Positions 42,483 through 52,493 of a stretch of DNA of 64,000 nucleotides are shown piece after piece. The translations under genes and the position numbers were made by a program. The DNA lies in NCBI GenBank assembly GCA_000993615.1, contig LBWM01000004.1, positions 1-64,000 on the forward strand, written 5' to 3'. The DNA comes from Candidatus Peregrinibacteria bacterium GW2011_GWF2_39_17 (GTDB lineage: Bacteria > Patescibacteriota > Gracilibacteria > UBA1369 > UBA12473). Numbering within the stretch: position 1 is the first letter of the stretch; each line of letters opens with the position of its first letter. The notes below the pieces were generated by a model, which was not told the DNA's origin, did not search any database, and saw only the letters and a list, made by a program, of their open reading frames with translations.

Positions 42483-44879
42483 ATGTACCTCGCTCTCGAC
42501 CTCGAAACCACCGGACTTGACCCGACAAACGACAAAATAATTGAAATTGCCCTCATAAAATTTAAACCTGATGGCACCATCGTTGATGAATTTCAAAGTC
42601 TTTTTAATCCTCAAATCCCAATTCCTCCCTTTATTCAAAACCTCACTAAAATTAGCAATGACAATGTTCAAAACGCTCCTTTATTTCAAGAATTAGCTAA
42701 TCAAATCCAAAATTTCATTGGTGATTTACCAATTCTAGGCCACTCAGTTAAATTCGACATTTCTTTTTTGCAGGCTAATGGCCTTACCCTTCCAAATCAA
42801 ATTCTGGATACTTTTCATCTAGCACAAACCCTCCTGCCTGACGAAAAATCCTATAGCTTAGAAATTCTCAGCGAAAAATACGGCCTAACTCACGAAAGCA
42901 AACACCGTGCCCTTGATGACACTCGCGTGACCATCGAACTCTATCAACTATTGCTTCAAAAAATCAGAGAAATTCCTTTTCAAAATATTGCAGCCATCAA
43001 ACAAATTATCTATAAATCAAATTGGGCATGGAAAGACACTTTTTTAACCCACCTTCCTTCAAAAAAATTCAAAATCAGAGAAAAAGAAAAAAATAACCTC
43101 ACTACCACCTCTCACCATCTCGCATTTAAAAATTCTGTTTTCCAAACCACACTGAAAAACCAACTTTCTTCTGGGATGGATGCTCTTATTGAAAATTCAG
43201 CTTACTCACTAGAAGAAATCCTACCCACGCTTGCTGATTTTTGCGAACAATCCGGAGAAAAATATCTTATCGCCACCCCGAATCCAGACAAAATCCACCC
43301 GGATCCTCGCCTTGCCAAACTCAGCCATCCTGATTGCTATCTTTGCCCTTATCGTTTCCAAAATTTTCTAACCAAACCTTTTTTCCAAGATTCGGAAACG
43401 CGTTTTTTAATTAAAATTATAATCTGGAAAAGTTGCACCTCCACAGGCGAAAGAATCGAAATCAGCCTTGGAGAAGAAGAATATGCCACTTGGGATCAAG
43501 TATCCGCCTTAAATCACCTCTACGAAACAACCTGTAACGATAAAAATTGCTTTTACCAAAAAGCTTTTGAGCAAGCTATCAAAAAACCAATTCTTGTGGT
43601 GCATCCTTATTTATTAATTCAAAGCAGCATCCGAGAAAAACCCCTAATCCCTACTCATCATCGACTTATTATCGACGCCATTGAAGAATTTGAAACTCAA
43701 GCCACAAACGCCCTTACTATTCATTTTAGTCTGGAATCTTTTACCGGTCTTGCTTCAAATTTTCAATCAACACAAGAGGAATCACCAAATTTTTTTAATT
43801 TTGAAATTCTATTTGGTCTTTTAGGAATTTTCCTAGAAAAATACGCGGATAACGAAGAATATTTTCGCCGACTTATTTTAAATCAATCGCACTATCAAAC
43901 CATTGAATGGCAAAAAATCAAAGGCGTACTTCAAAACATCGAAACCAAACTACACGCTCTCAATTCCGAAAATGAAAATCTGGCAATTTTAAAAGCTAAA
44001 TTTTCCAATCTTGAAAAATGTCTCACCCTAAATTCGCACCTCCTTACCTGGATTACTTTGAACTCACGACAAATGCCCATTATTTCTTCTTGCTCAACCC
44101 AAATCGGAAAACTACTTGCCCAAGAATTATGGCCGAAATATCACCCTTTTATTGGCTTAAGTCATTACGGAAGTCTTAACCATAATTTAGAATTCCTAAA
44201 ACAACGTCTCCATCTAAACAAAGATCTGCCGGAACTATTACTCGAACCTAAATCAGAAACTTCCCCAATTTCCACTCCTCCTTTTAAGTTAATTATTCAC
44301 CCCCATCTTCCCAATATTTACAGCCCCTCAAATCAAACTGAAACTATCAATATCATTAAAGATACACTTCAAAGTAATCTCTCATGCAACTCAAATTTCA
44401 ATCATTCTTTTCTCCTGACCAACTCCAAAACCGCCATTGAGCATCTTTATGAATCGTTAGTTAAAATTTTACAGCCACTAAAAATTAACGCTTTAGCCGA
44501 AGGAATCAGTGGCGGCCAAGGAAAAATCGCTCAATTATTTAAAAATACATCTTCAACAACCTTACTAATTGGCACTGAAAAATTCTATCACGCAATTTTG
44601 GATCAAAAAGCCGCCTCAACCTTAACGTTACTTTTCATTCACCGTCTACCTTTTTTACCTATTTCTCATCCGGTACATCAACTTGAATGCCGTAATTTTA
44701 CTAATGATTTTACTCAATACACCCTACCCTTAGCCATTTTAAGACTTAAACGTTTTATCTATGAATTTAACACCGCTTGTTCACCACAAAAAATTCAAAT
44801 CCTGGATCCACGTATTGAAAACTATAATGGCCTATTCTTAGAATCCTTCCCTTCTCATCTGAAACCTGTTGCAGGCTGA
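42483..44879 (+). CDS. DEDDh 3'-5' exonuclease fused to a degenerate DinG-like region
   Basis: A 798-residue protein. Residues 1-155 are a DnaQ-type exonuclease with a full DEDDh set: D6 and E8 (LDLETTG), D92 (KFDISF), H141 and D146 (HRALDDTR). The rest follows the DinG helicase plan: YLCPYRF and CNDKNCFYQKAF like the Fe-S region, and LLIGTEKFYHAIL, LLFIHRLPFLPISHP and IQILDPRIENYNG like helicase domain 2. But there is no Walker A motif, the DEAH position reads IIDAIEEFE, and motif VI is replaced by RLKRFIYEFN. The nuclease should be active and the helicase not. The DinG-like part may only bind DNA or partners. Confidence 0.85.
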   Translation: MYLALDLETTGLDPTNDKIIEIALIKFKPDGTIVDEFQSLFNPQIPIPPFIQNLTKISNDNVQNAPLFQELANQIQNFIGDLPILGHSVKFDISFLQANGLTLPNQILDTFHLAQTLLPDEKSYSLEILSEKYGLTHESKHRALDDTRVTIELYQLLLQKIREIPFQNIAAIKQIIYKSNWAWKDTFLTHLPSKKFKIREKEKNNLTTTSHHLAFKNSVFQTTLKNQLSSGMDALIENSAYSLEEILPTLADFCEQSGEKYLIATPNPDKIHPDPRLAKLSHPDCYLCPYRFQNFLTKPFFQDSETRFLIKIIIWKSCTSTGERIEISLGEEEYATWDQVSALNHLYETTCNDKNCFYQKAFEQAIKKPILVVHPYLLIQSSIREKPLIPTHHRLIIDAIEEFETQATNALTIHFSLESFTGLASNFQSTQEESPNFFNFEILFGLLGIFLEKYADNEEYFRRLILNQSHYQTIEWQKIKGVLQNIETKLHALNSENENLAILKAKFSNLEKCLTLNSHLLTWITLNSRQMPIISSCSTQIGKLLAQELWPKYHPFIGLSHYGSLNHNLEFLKQRLHLNKDLPELLLEPKSETSPISTPPFKLIIHPHLPNIYSPSNQTETINIIKDTLQSNLSCNSNFNHSFLLTNSKTAIEHLYESLVKILQPLKINALAEGISGGQGKIAQLFKNTSSTTLLIGTEKFYHAILDQKAASTLTLLFIHRLPFLPISHPVHQLECRNFTNDFTQYTLPLAILRLKRFIYEFNTACSPQKIQILDPRIENYNGLFLESFPSHLKPVAG

Positions 44880-44940
44880 ACAAAAGGCTACTTTAAAGGA
44901 GTATAATTCCAATCTCTATCAACAAACAGTCAAGAGCAAT

Positions 44941-44962
44941 CGCTCCCCAAAGCGCTTTTTTT
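44941..44962 (+). terminator. Weak terminator-like hairpin after the exonuclease gene
   Basis: CGCT, loop CCCCAA, AGCG, then C and seven T (44956-44962). The stem is only 4 bp, so confidence is low, but it lies between the exonuclease stop (44879) and the ATP-synthase promoter. Confidence 0.35.
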
Positions 44963-44973
44963 AATTTTGAGCC

Positions 44974-45002
44974 TTGATTTTTTTCCCAGTGCTCATTAAA
45001 GT
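44974..45002 (+). promoter_or_regulatory. Promoter of the ATP synthase operon
   Basis: TTGATT (44974-44979), a 17-nt spacer and TAAAGT (44997-45002). The start would be near 45009, giving a leader of about 45 nt that contains a perfect palindrome with a T-run. Confidence 0.5.
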
Positions 45003-45016
45003 ATTTTCGCCTGCAC

Positions 45017-45041
45017 GAGAAATTAAATTTCTCTGTTTTTT
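45017..45041 (+). promoter_or_regulatory. Leader hairpin with T-run before atpI
   Basis: GAGAAATT-A-AATTTCTC (45017-45033) is a perfect 8-bp inverted repeat followed by TG and TTTTTT (45036-45041). It lies in the predicted leader, 12 nt before the start codon. It could act as an attenuator, an mRNA stability structure or a protein-binding palindrome. Confidence 0.45.
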
Positions 45042-45053
45042 AGCAAAACTTTC

Positions 45054-45278
45054 ATGGATCCTCTAGCCCAAAAAAAAATACAAGTATTTTTCCAATCTTC
45101 CACCATTACCTTAATTATGATTGGCATTATGGGTGGAATAGGCTATCTACTGGATCGTGCTCTCCATACTGGCCATCTCCTGTTAATCATCGGAATTGTT
45201 ATTTCCTACCCCCTTACGCAATTGTATCTCTACCGCAAATTTAAACCGCCCAAAAACCCAAAAATTTCTAAATTATGA
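45054..45278 (+). CDS. atpI: AtpI/AtpZ-like small membrane protein
   Basis: A 74-residue protein with two membrane helices (about 14-34 and 40-60) separated by a short loop (DRALHTGH), as in the AtpZ/AtpI family that leads many ATP synthase operons and helps c-ring assembly or ion uptake. Its stop overlaps the atpB start (ATGA). Identity rests on size, topology and position more than on strong sequence motifs. Confidence 0.8.
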   Translation: MDPLAQKKIQVFFQSSTITLIMIGIMGGIGYLLDRALHTGHLLLIIGIVISYPLTQLYLYRKFKPPKNPKISKL

Positions 45279-46057
45279 CTATTCCTGAAATCCATGTCGC
45301 TCCTCAAGTTTTTTGGACTATCGGCCCTTTTGAAATTTCTCCACCAATTATTACCGCTTTGATTGTATCCTTAATTTTAATTACTCTAGCGATCATTGTT
45401 CGCGTCAAAATCTCCCTAATTCCGAACCGGCTACAATTAATTTTTGAAATGCTAATCAGCTATTTTTTAGATCAATTAATTATCGCCACCGGATCACGAA
45501 AAAGGGCCCTAAAATTATTACCGTTTGTGGCTACTATTTTTTTATTCCTAGTTATCGCTAATCAATTTACTTTAATCCCTTTTGTAAGCAGTATCGTCCT
45601 AGGAGAAGTATTACTATTCAAAGTTCCTGCGGCTCACTACAGCTTACCAATCGCCCTTATTATAATGGGGCTGGGCACTGCCCATATTTTAGCCTTCCTC
45701 TTTCATCCGATTCGATATATTGGAAATTATATTAAAATTGCTGGCTTATTTAAAGCACGCAGCTTTAAAGATTTTTTCATGGCCGGAATTGATTTCTTCC
45801 TGGGGTTAATGGATATTGTCGGAGAACTGGCTAAATTTATTTCAGTCTCAACTCGTCTTTTTGGTAATTTATTCGCTGGCGAAATTGTAGTGGGAATTAT
45901 TTCTGGATTATTATTTATTACTCAATTTGTAGTCCCTATCCCTTTTATTGTCTTAGGTATTCTTTCCGGGTTAGTACAAGCCTTTGTCTTCACAACTCTA
46001 ACTATGATTTTTATGAGCTCAACCCTAAATAGCGTTAGGCGCGCCGAAGAATATTAA
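45275..46057 (+). CDS. atpB: ATP synthase Fo subunit a
   Basis: A 260-residue membrane protein with about six helices. The essential arginine is R194 in VSTRLFGNLFAGE, facing the c-ring carboxylate. The C-terminal FIVLGILSGLVQAFVFTTLT is typical of subunit a. It forms the two ion half-channels. It is translationally coupled to atpI by a 4-nt overlap and lies upstream of the c subunit, whose residues suggest Na+ use. Confidence 0.95.
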   Translation: MTIPEIHVAPQVFWTIGPFEISPPIITALIVSLILITLAIIVRVKISLIPNRLQLIFEMLISYFLDQLIIATGSRKRALKLLPFVATIFLFLVIANQFTLIPFVSSIVLGEVLLFKVPAAHYSLPIALIIMGLGTAHILAFLFHPIRYIGNYIKIAGLFKARSFKDFFMAGIDFFLGLMDIVGELAKFISVSTRLFGNLFAGEIVVGIISGLLFITQFVVPIPFIVLGILSGLVQAFVFTTLTMIFMSSTLNSVRRAEEY

Positions 46058-46106
46058 CCTATTTTTTACTAATTCTTATTATTTATCTTTTTAACCCCTT
46101 ATCCAC

Positions 46107-46337
46107 ATGGATGCAGAAACATTTAAACTTTTAGCCGCTGGACTTTGTATGGGTCTAGGTGCTATTGGGCCAGCTATCGGTGAAGGCTATATCGGAGGTA
46201 AGGCCATGGAAGCCATGGGAAGAAATCCCCAAATGGCTGACAAAATTTTTACAAATATGATCGTGGCAGACGCAATTGCTGAATCCACTGGTATTTATTC
46301 ACTCGTGGTTGCCCTGATTATTCTCTTCGTTGTCTAA
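46107..46337 (+). CDS. atpE: ATP synthase Fo subunit c, two-carboxylate type
   Basis: A 76-residue hairpin of two helices with the polar loop GRNPQ. The outer helix has E59-S60-T61 and Y64 in IAESTGIYSLVVAL, matching the Na+-binding ESTGIY motif of Ilyobacter-type c subunits. In the inner helix the usual Na+-ligand Gln is Glu (E26 in GPAIGEG). The E26/E59 pair is the two-carboxylate arrangement described for the Fusobacterium nucleatum Na+ c-ring. I infer Na+ coupling, though proton use cannot be excluded from sequence alone. Confidence 0.95.
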   Translation: MDAETFKLLAAGLCMGLGAIGPAIGEGYIGGKAMEAMGRNPQMADKIFTNMIVADAIAESTGIYSLVVALIILFVV

Positions 46338-46361
46338 TTATTTTTCTTTTCCCTATTATTT

Positions 46362-46868
46362 ATGGCGGACCAATTTAAACAACTCGGTATCGATCTTTGG
46401 AGTATAGTGCTATACATGGCTAACACTGGCGTTGTCTTAGTAATTCTTTTTTATTTTCTTTATAAGCCAATTCTAAAAACCCTAGACCAACGCCGAAAAA
46501 ACATTGCCGACAGTATTGAAGAAGCTAATCTTCTTCGCAATGAATTTGAAAAAAAGTTAAAGAAAACAGAACAAGAAAAAGAAAAAACCGAACAAGAACT
46601 GCGCCAAGAAATGGTCAAAATGAAAAAAATGATTGAAGAAAAAAGAACAGAATTAATTGAAGAAATGGAAATTGTGCGCACTGACATGCTTCACAAATCA
46701 CAAGAAGAAATCGATAAACGGAAAAAGTCACTCATCAAAGAAGTGGAACAAGAAATAACTCAAACTATGACCCGTATTATTTTGGATATTGTCCAAAATA
46801 AAGTGCCCGAAACAGTGGTTAAAGAAAGTATTACGGACTCTTGGAAGGAATATAAAATCAAAAACTAA
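46362..46868 (+). CDS. atpF: ATP synthase Fo subunit b
   Basis: A 168-residue protein with one N-terminal membrane helix (about 12-34, ending YFLYKPILKTLDQRRK) and a long charged coiled coil (about 45-140), the peripheral stalk. The KPIL...RR..I junction is characteristic. A single b gene is present, so the stalk is a homodimer. Its stop overlaps the atpH start by one base (TAATG). Confidence 0.94.
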   Translation: MADQFKQLGIDLWSIVLYMANTGVVLVILFYFLYKPILKTLDQRRKNIADSIEEANLLRNEFEKKLKKTEQEKEKTEQELRQEMVKMKKMIEEKRTELIEEMEIVRTDMLHKSQEEIDKRKKSLIKEVEQEITQTMTRIILDIVQNKVPETVVKESITDSWKEYKIKN

Positions 46869-47551
46869 TGATTTTCAAAAATCTTATCGCAGCCGTGCTC
46901 TATGAGATGATTAATTTTATTTTGAAACATCAAGATTTTTTCGAAAAACCAACTAATTCCAGAAAACAAATAATTGATCAAACTGAGCTCCCTCATCCCT
47001 TCAAGGTTTATTTAGAACAAGTTGAAGGAGCTCAATTTATCTTAGACCTCAAACTTATTTTGAGCTTTCTAAAAAACCCACCTAAAACCAAAATCCAAAA
47101 TCATCCTTTTTTTAATGCTCTCTGTGAATTATTTGCGCACTCTTTTTCTATTCGACTAGATTTAATGAGTGACTATGCCACGGCCAAAGAAAATGAACGC
47201 CGCGCTGTAGTTAAAAAACTCATTGCCGTCGAAAATTCCGTAGGGAAAGCCCTTAAAAAATTACTACTCAATAACTCCTATCAGGAATTATCAAATGCCA
47301 TTCAAGCCCTATGCCAAAAAACCTGGGGCAATACCTATACGCTTTTACAATTCCCTTGCTCCATCAACCCGGAACTTAAAAAAGAAATCCGTGGAGAATT
47401 ACGCCAAACCGATTCCACTCTTTTCCCTATTTTTCAAGTAAATCGCCAACTCATAGGTGGTTTCAGAATTTTCAAAGGTGGTAAAACCACTGATTATTCT
47501 TGGATTCGCAAAGTCCTTAAGCTTAAAAATTACGCCTCAAAAGGCATCTAA
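46868..47551 (+). CDS. atpH: ATP synthase F1 subunit delta, divergent
   Basis: A 227-residue protein in the atpH position. The N-terminal part is helical. The C-terminal part keeps the delta/OSCP pattern: INPELKKEIRGELRQT, then FPIFQVNRQLIGGFRIFKGG and YSWIRKVLKLK, corresponding to the usual 'LIGGirv..gd...D.S....L..L'. It is longer than the usual 180 or so residues, and its middle is not recognisable. Position, overlap with atpF and the C-terminal motif make the call fairly safe. It links F1 to the b stalk. Confidence 0.8.
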   Translation: MIFKNLIAAVLYEMINFILKHQDFFEKPTNSRKQIIDQTELPHPFKVYLEQVEGAQFILDLKLILSFLKNPPKTKIQNHPFFNALCELFAHSFSIRLDLMSDYATAKENERRAVVKKLIAVENSVGKALKKLLLNNSYQELSNAIQALCQKTWGNTYTLLQFPCSINPELKKEIRGELRQTDSTLFPIFQVNRQLIGGFRIFKGGKTTDYSWIRKVLKLKNYASKGI

Positions 47552-47592
47552 ATTCATCTAATAATTTTCCATTTAATTTAAACCCTTATTCT

Positions 47593-49107
47593 ATGGCCCA
47601 AGACACCGCTATCCTACGCACCTTTTTAGAAGACCTTGAATCCGCTATTAAAAAAACGCAACTGGGAGGTGACGAAAAAGACCTCAATCAGGGGATTATT
47701 CAATCATACAAAGATGGTGTAATCCAAATTCAAGGCTTGGATGGACTGCGCATGAACGAAGTGGTTACCATTGAAGGCATTGAAACTCAAGCCCTAGTCA
47801 TGAACCTTGAAAAAGACAAAGTTTTTGCTTTAGTCTTACAGCCAAACGATGCCATCCGCGAAGGATTATTTGTAAAATCAACTGATCTATTTTTATCAAT
47901 CCCGGTTGGTGAAGAAATTATTGGACGCGTAGTCGACCCTTTAGGAACCCCCTTAGATGGAAAAGGAAACTATAAAGCGGAGAAACAAATGCCTCTTGAA
48001 AACGAAGCACCAAATGTTATGGTTCGTAAATCAGTTCATCAACCGGTGCAAACCGGCATTGTGGCCATCGACTCTTTGGTGCCAATTGGAAGAGGACAAC
48101 GCGAATTAATTATTGGGGATCGTCAAACCGGTAAAACCACCGTGGCAATTGACACCATCATCAACCAGAAAAAAGAAAACATGATTTGTATTTATGTGGC
48201 TGTGGCTCAACGAGAATCAAAAACCGCTCAAGTAATTGAAAACCTCAGAGCTAACGGAGCCATGGATTACACGATTATTGTTTCTGCTCCAGCTGCCTCC
48301 ACTGCTGTTTTACAATATCTAGCTCCCTATGCTGGCGCTGCAATCGCTGAATATTTTATGGCTAAAGGAAAAGATGTTTTGGTTATTTATGATGATCTTT
48401 CTAAACACGCAGTAGCTTACCGTGAAATGTCACTCTTACTCCGCCGCCCACCTGGGAGAGAAGCCTATCCTGGTGATGTTTTTTACCTCCATAGCCGCCT
48501 TCTAGAAAGAGCTGCCAAACTTAATGACAAAAATGGGGGAGGCAGCATTACCGCTCTACCTATTATTGAAACCCAAGCTAATGACGTTTCCGCTTATATC
48601 CCCACTAATGTTATTTCCATTACAGACGGCCAGATTTTCCTGGAATCAGACTTATTCAATAAAGGAATTCGTCCCGCGATCAATGTTGGAATTTCCGTTT
48701 CCCGGGTAGGTGGAGCTGCACAAACTAAAATTATTAAAAAAGTTTCCGGAAGTGTAAAATTAGATTTAGCCCAATATTATGAACTAGAAGCTTTTTCCCA
48801 ATTTGCCTCTGAATTGGACCAAACCACGAAAGACAAATTGACCCGCGGAAAAAGAGTTGTAGAAGCTCTTAAGCAAAAACAAAATAATCCCTACGCTTTG
48901 TGGAAAGAAGTAGTTGTGCTTTATATCGCTACTAATGGTTACTTGGATTCAATTACAGAAATTAAAGTTGGCGAAAAAATAGAATCCCTCCTTGCCTTAA
49001 TTGAATCTAGCCATCGAGATCTTGTTGATGAAATTCAAGAGAAAAAAGAATTTAGCGAAAAAATAGAAACCATGCTCAAAGAAATTCTAAATAACTTTTT
49101 TAAATAA
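47593..49107 (+). CDS. atpA: ATP synthase F1 subunit alpha
   Basis: A 504-residue alpha subunit with the P-loop GDRQTGKT (K181), VAIDSLVPIGRGQRELIIG, ISITDGQIFLESDLFNKGIRPA and GISVSRVGGAAQTK. It binds nucleotide at the non-catalytic sites of the F1 hexamer. Length is normal. The ORF starts at the ATG 41 nt after atpH, preceded by CCCTTATTCT rather than a Shine-Dalgarno site. Confidence 0.97.
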   Translation: MAQDTAILRTFLEDLESAIKKTQLGGDEKDLNQGIIQSYKDGVIQIQGLDGLRMNEVVTIEGIETQALVMNLEKDKVFALVLQPNDAIREGLFVKSTDLFLSIPVGEEIIGRVVDPLGTPLDGKGNYKAEKQMPLENEAPNVMVRKSVHQPVQTGIVAIDSLVPIGRGQRELIIGDRQTGKTTVAIDTIINQKKENMICIYVAVAQRESKTAQVIENLRANGAMDYTIIVSAPAASTAVLQYLAPYAGAAIAEYFMAKGKDVLVIYDDLSKHAVAYREMSLLLRRPPGREAYPGDVFYLHSRLLERAAKLNDKNGGGSITALPIIETQANDVSAYIPTNVISITDGQIFLESDLFNKGIRPAINVGISVSRVGGAAQTKIIKKVSGSVKLDLAQYYELEAFSQFASELDQTTKDKLTRGKRVVEALKQKQNNPYALWKEVVVLYIATNGYLDSITEIKVGEKIESLLALIESSHRDLVDEIQEKKEFSEKIETMLKEILNNFFK

Positions 49108-49116
49108 TTATTCCTT

Positions 49117-50034
49117 ATGTCCGGTGCCCTTCTTGAAATTCGCAAAAAAATTGGCGGCGTAAAAAATACGCGCACCATTACCAAAGCCATGCAAATGGTT
49201 GCCGCTAGTAAAATGCGCCAATTCCAAAAACGCGCTATTTCCACCAGGGGATACGTTCAAGATTTATTAGCTATTTTAGCAAAAAACCTCACTACTCAAG
49301 AATCAACAATTTACACAGAGAAAAGAAACCACGGCGCCACTTTATTTGTTCTTTATACCTCAGATAAAGGACTTTGCGGACCTTTAAATAATAAAATAAT
49401 TAATGCCCTTTTTCGTTCCAAAAAATGGCTAGAAACTCCTTTAGATCAACGAAAACTCCTAACTATCGGCAAAAAAAGCTATGATTACGCCAAAACCAAT
49501 AAAATTCCGGTATTAAAACATACCGGCCAAATTCCGGAAAAATTAACTCATCTTGATGCCATTAAAGTAGTCGAAACTATCCTTGAAATTTGGGAAAAAG
49601 AAAAAATAAAAGAAGTAATTTTTGTGGCTCCTCATTATAAAAATTCATTTACTTTTTATCCAATAATCAAAACTTTTCTTCCTTTTTCGCAAAAAACCAT
49701 TGAAAGCACCTTAGGCCCACTTCAGGCCACTCAAGAAAACCCAGAAAATCAAAACAAGCAGTTGGCAAGTAATCACTTTATGATTTTTGCTCCTTCGGAA
49801 GAACATGTCCTCAATAGACTTTATGAGCAATTGGTTCAAAGTTTGTTTATTCAGGCTTTTATGGAACTAAAAGCGTCTGAATATTCTAGTCGTATGATTG
49901 CCATGCAAAACGCTACCGATGCCGCGGATCGAATTACCAATGATCTAACTTTAGCCTATAACAAAGCTCGCCAAGCTGTTATTACGCAAGAAATTGCCGA
50001 ACTGCTAGGTGGAGCAGCCAGTCTTGAAGAATAG
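49117..50034 (+). CDS. atpG: ATP synthase F1 subunit gamma
   Basis: A 305-residue gamma subunit. The N-terminal helix has IRKKIGGVKNTRTITKAMQMVAASKMR. The central domain has LYTSDKGLCGPLNNKI, and the C-terminal helix has ASEYSSRMIAMQNATDAADRITNDLTLAYNKARQ. The two end helices form the rotating shaft inside the alpha-beta hexamer. Gene order alpha-gamma-beta is standard. Confidence 0.97.
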   Translation: MSGALLEIRKKIGGVKNTRTITKAMQMVAASKMRQFQKRAISTRGYVQDLLAILAKNLTTQESTIYTEKRNHGATLFVLYTSDKGLCGPLNNKIINALFRSKKWLETPLDQRKLLTIGKKSYDYAKTNKIPVLKHTGQIPEKLTHLDAIKVVETILEIWEKEKIKEVIFVAPHYKNSFTFYPIIKTFLPFSQKTIESTLGPLQATQENPENQNKQLASNHFMIFAPSEEHVLNRLYEQLVQSLFIQAFMELKASEYSSRMIAMQNATDAADRITNDLTLAYNKARQAVITQEIAELLGGAASLEE

Positions 50035-50065
50035 CTCCACATTTCAAAACTTTTAAAAAATTTAA

Positions 50066-51486
<1,421 letters not shown>

Positions 51487-51487
<1 letters not shown>

Positions 51488-51921
51488 TGTCTCTATCGCC
51501 CACTTTTAAATTAAATATTCGCACCCCAGACCAAAAAATCTACGAAAATGAGGCTCGCTCCATTTCGTTAAATTCTGATGACGGCCAAATGCAAATTTTT
51601 GCCAATCATGCTTCCTTAACCACTAGCATCACTTTTTCCAAAATTGTAGTCACCGAAGAAAATGTAGAGGAAATTTTTATGGTTCGAAATGGGATGCTTT
51701 TTATTAACAATCAGGAAAACACCGCTATTTTGCTAGCTCTATATTGCCAAAAACAATCAGAAGTAAGTCATCAAACTTCTAAAGAATATCTTGAATTCCT
51801 CGAAAAACAACTTCACGACGGATCCGACCTAAGTGAATTTCAAATTCTTTATTTGGAAGGAGAAAAGCTGGCCGTGGAGCAACAACTTGTGGGAATGGGG
51901 AACAATCCTTTGGCCAAATAG
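51487..51921 (+). CDS. atpC: ATP synthase F1 subunit epsilon
   Basis: A 144-residue epsilon subunit. The N-terminal beta sandwich (FKLNIRTPDQKIYENEARSI, DDGQMQIFANHASLTTSI) is typical. The C-terminal part is a helical hairpin-like segment without the usual clear second helix repeats. It connects the gamma shaft to the c-ring and may regulate hydrolysis. It is the last gene of the atp operon; the next gene is on the opposite strand. Confidence 0.9.
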
Positions 51922-51970
51922 CTTTTTAGAATTCCGGAAAGCTCGGGGCTGTGAGAATATGCCTCCATCT

Positions 51971-52438
51971 TTAATGGCTTCCCGGTCTTCTATTAGCATT
52001 AAATTCAGCTCTTTCTGTGGAAGTAAGCCTACAGTAGTCACCTAAAACACCATCCGGCATATTTGGAAAAACATTTCTTCCATCACCTGGCGGAATTACT
52101 GCGCAACTTTTCTCCCAGATAGTACGAGAAACCTTACTTATTTTTTCGACTGCACTAAAACAAATATCTAAAGCCTCAAATCTAGCTTCATCTGTTGGAA
52201 AAATAGGAGTTACCTCTCCTACCTTCTTAGTGTTACTAACAAGTACACAATTGCGAATGCCCCTTTCTGGAGATGCTGCTGCCCTAGGATCCATAACTTC
52301 GGTAATACGAACAGCAGTCTGCCCACTGTTTTGTTGTATTGAGTCAGGCGGTTCTGCTAAAACAGGACTGGGAGTAGCCATAATTAAAGCCGCTGAAGCC
52401 AAAGCCATACGGCCGAATGATGGTAATGATAATTTCAT
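51971..52438 (-). CDS. Secreted hypothetical protein, 155 aa
   Basis: A 155-residue protein with a clear signal peptide (MKLSLPSFGRMALASAALIM, then ATPSPVLA before EPP, a signal-peptidase I type site near residue 28). The mature part is small and polar and contains four cysteines (RNCVLVS, DICFSA, KSCAVIPP, DYCRLTS), compatible with two disulfides outside the membrane. No known domain is recognised. It is a single gene, downstream of the EDR1-like gene on the same strand. Confidence 0.65.
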   Translation of the reverse strand: MKLSLPSFGRMALASAALIMATPSPVLAEPPDSIQQNSGQTAVRITEVMDPRAAASPERGIRNCVLVSNTKKVGEVTPIFPTDEARFEALDICFSAVEKISKVSRTIWEKSCAVIPPGDGRNVFPNMPDGVLGDYCRLTSTERAEFNANRRPGSH

Positions 52439-52493
52439 AAAAAAGCGTAATTAGGAAAAATTAAAACATTAAATTATAAAAAAGTCAATAGTC

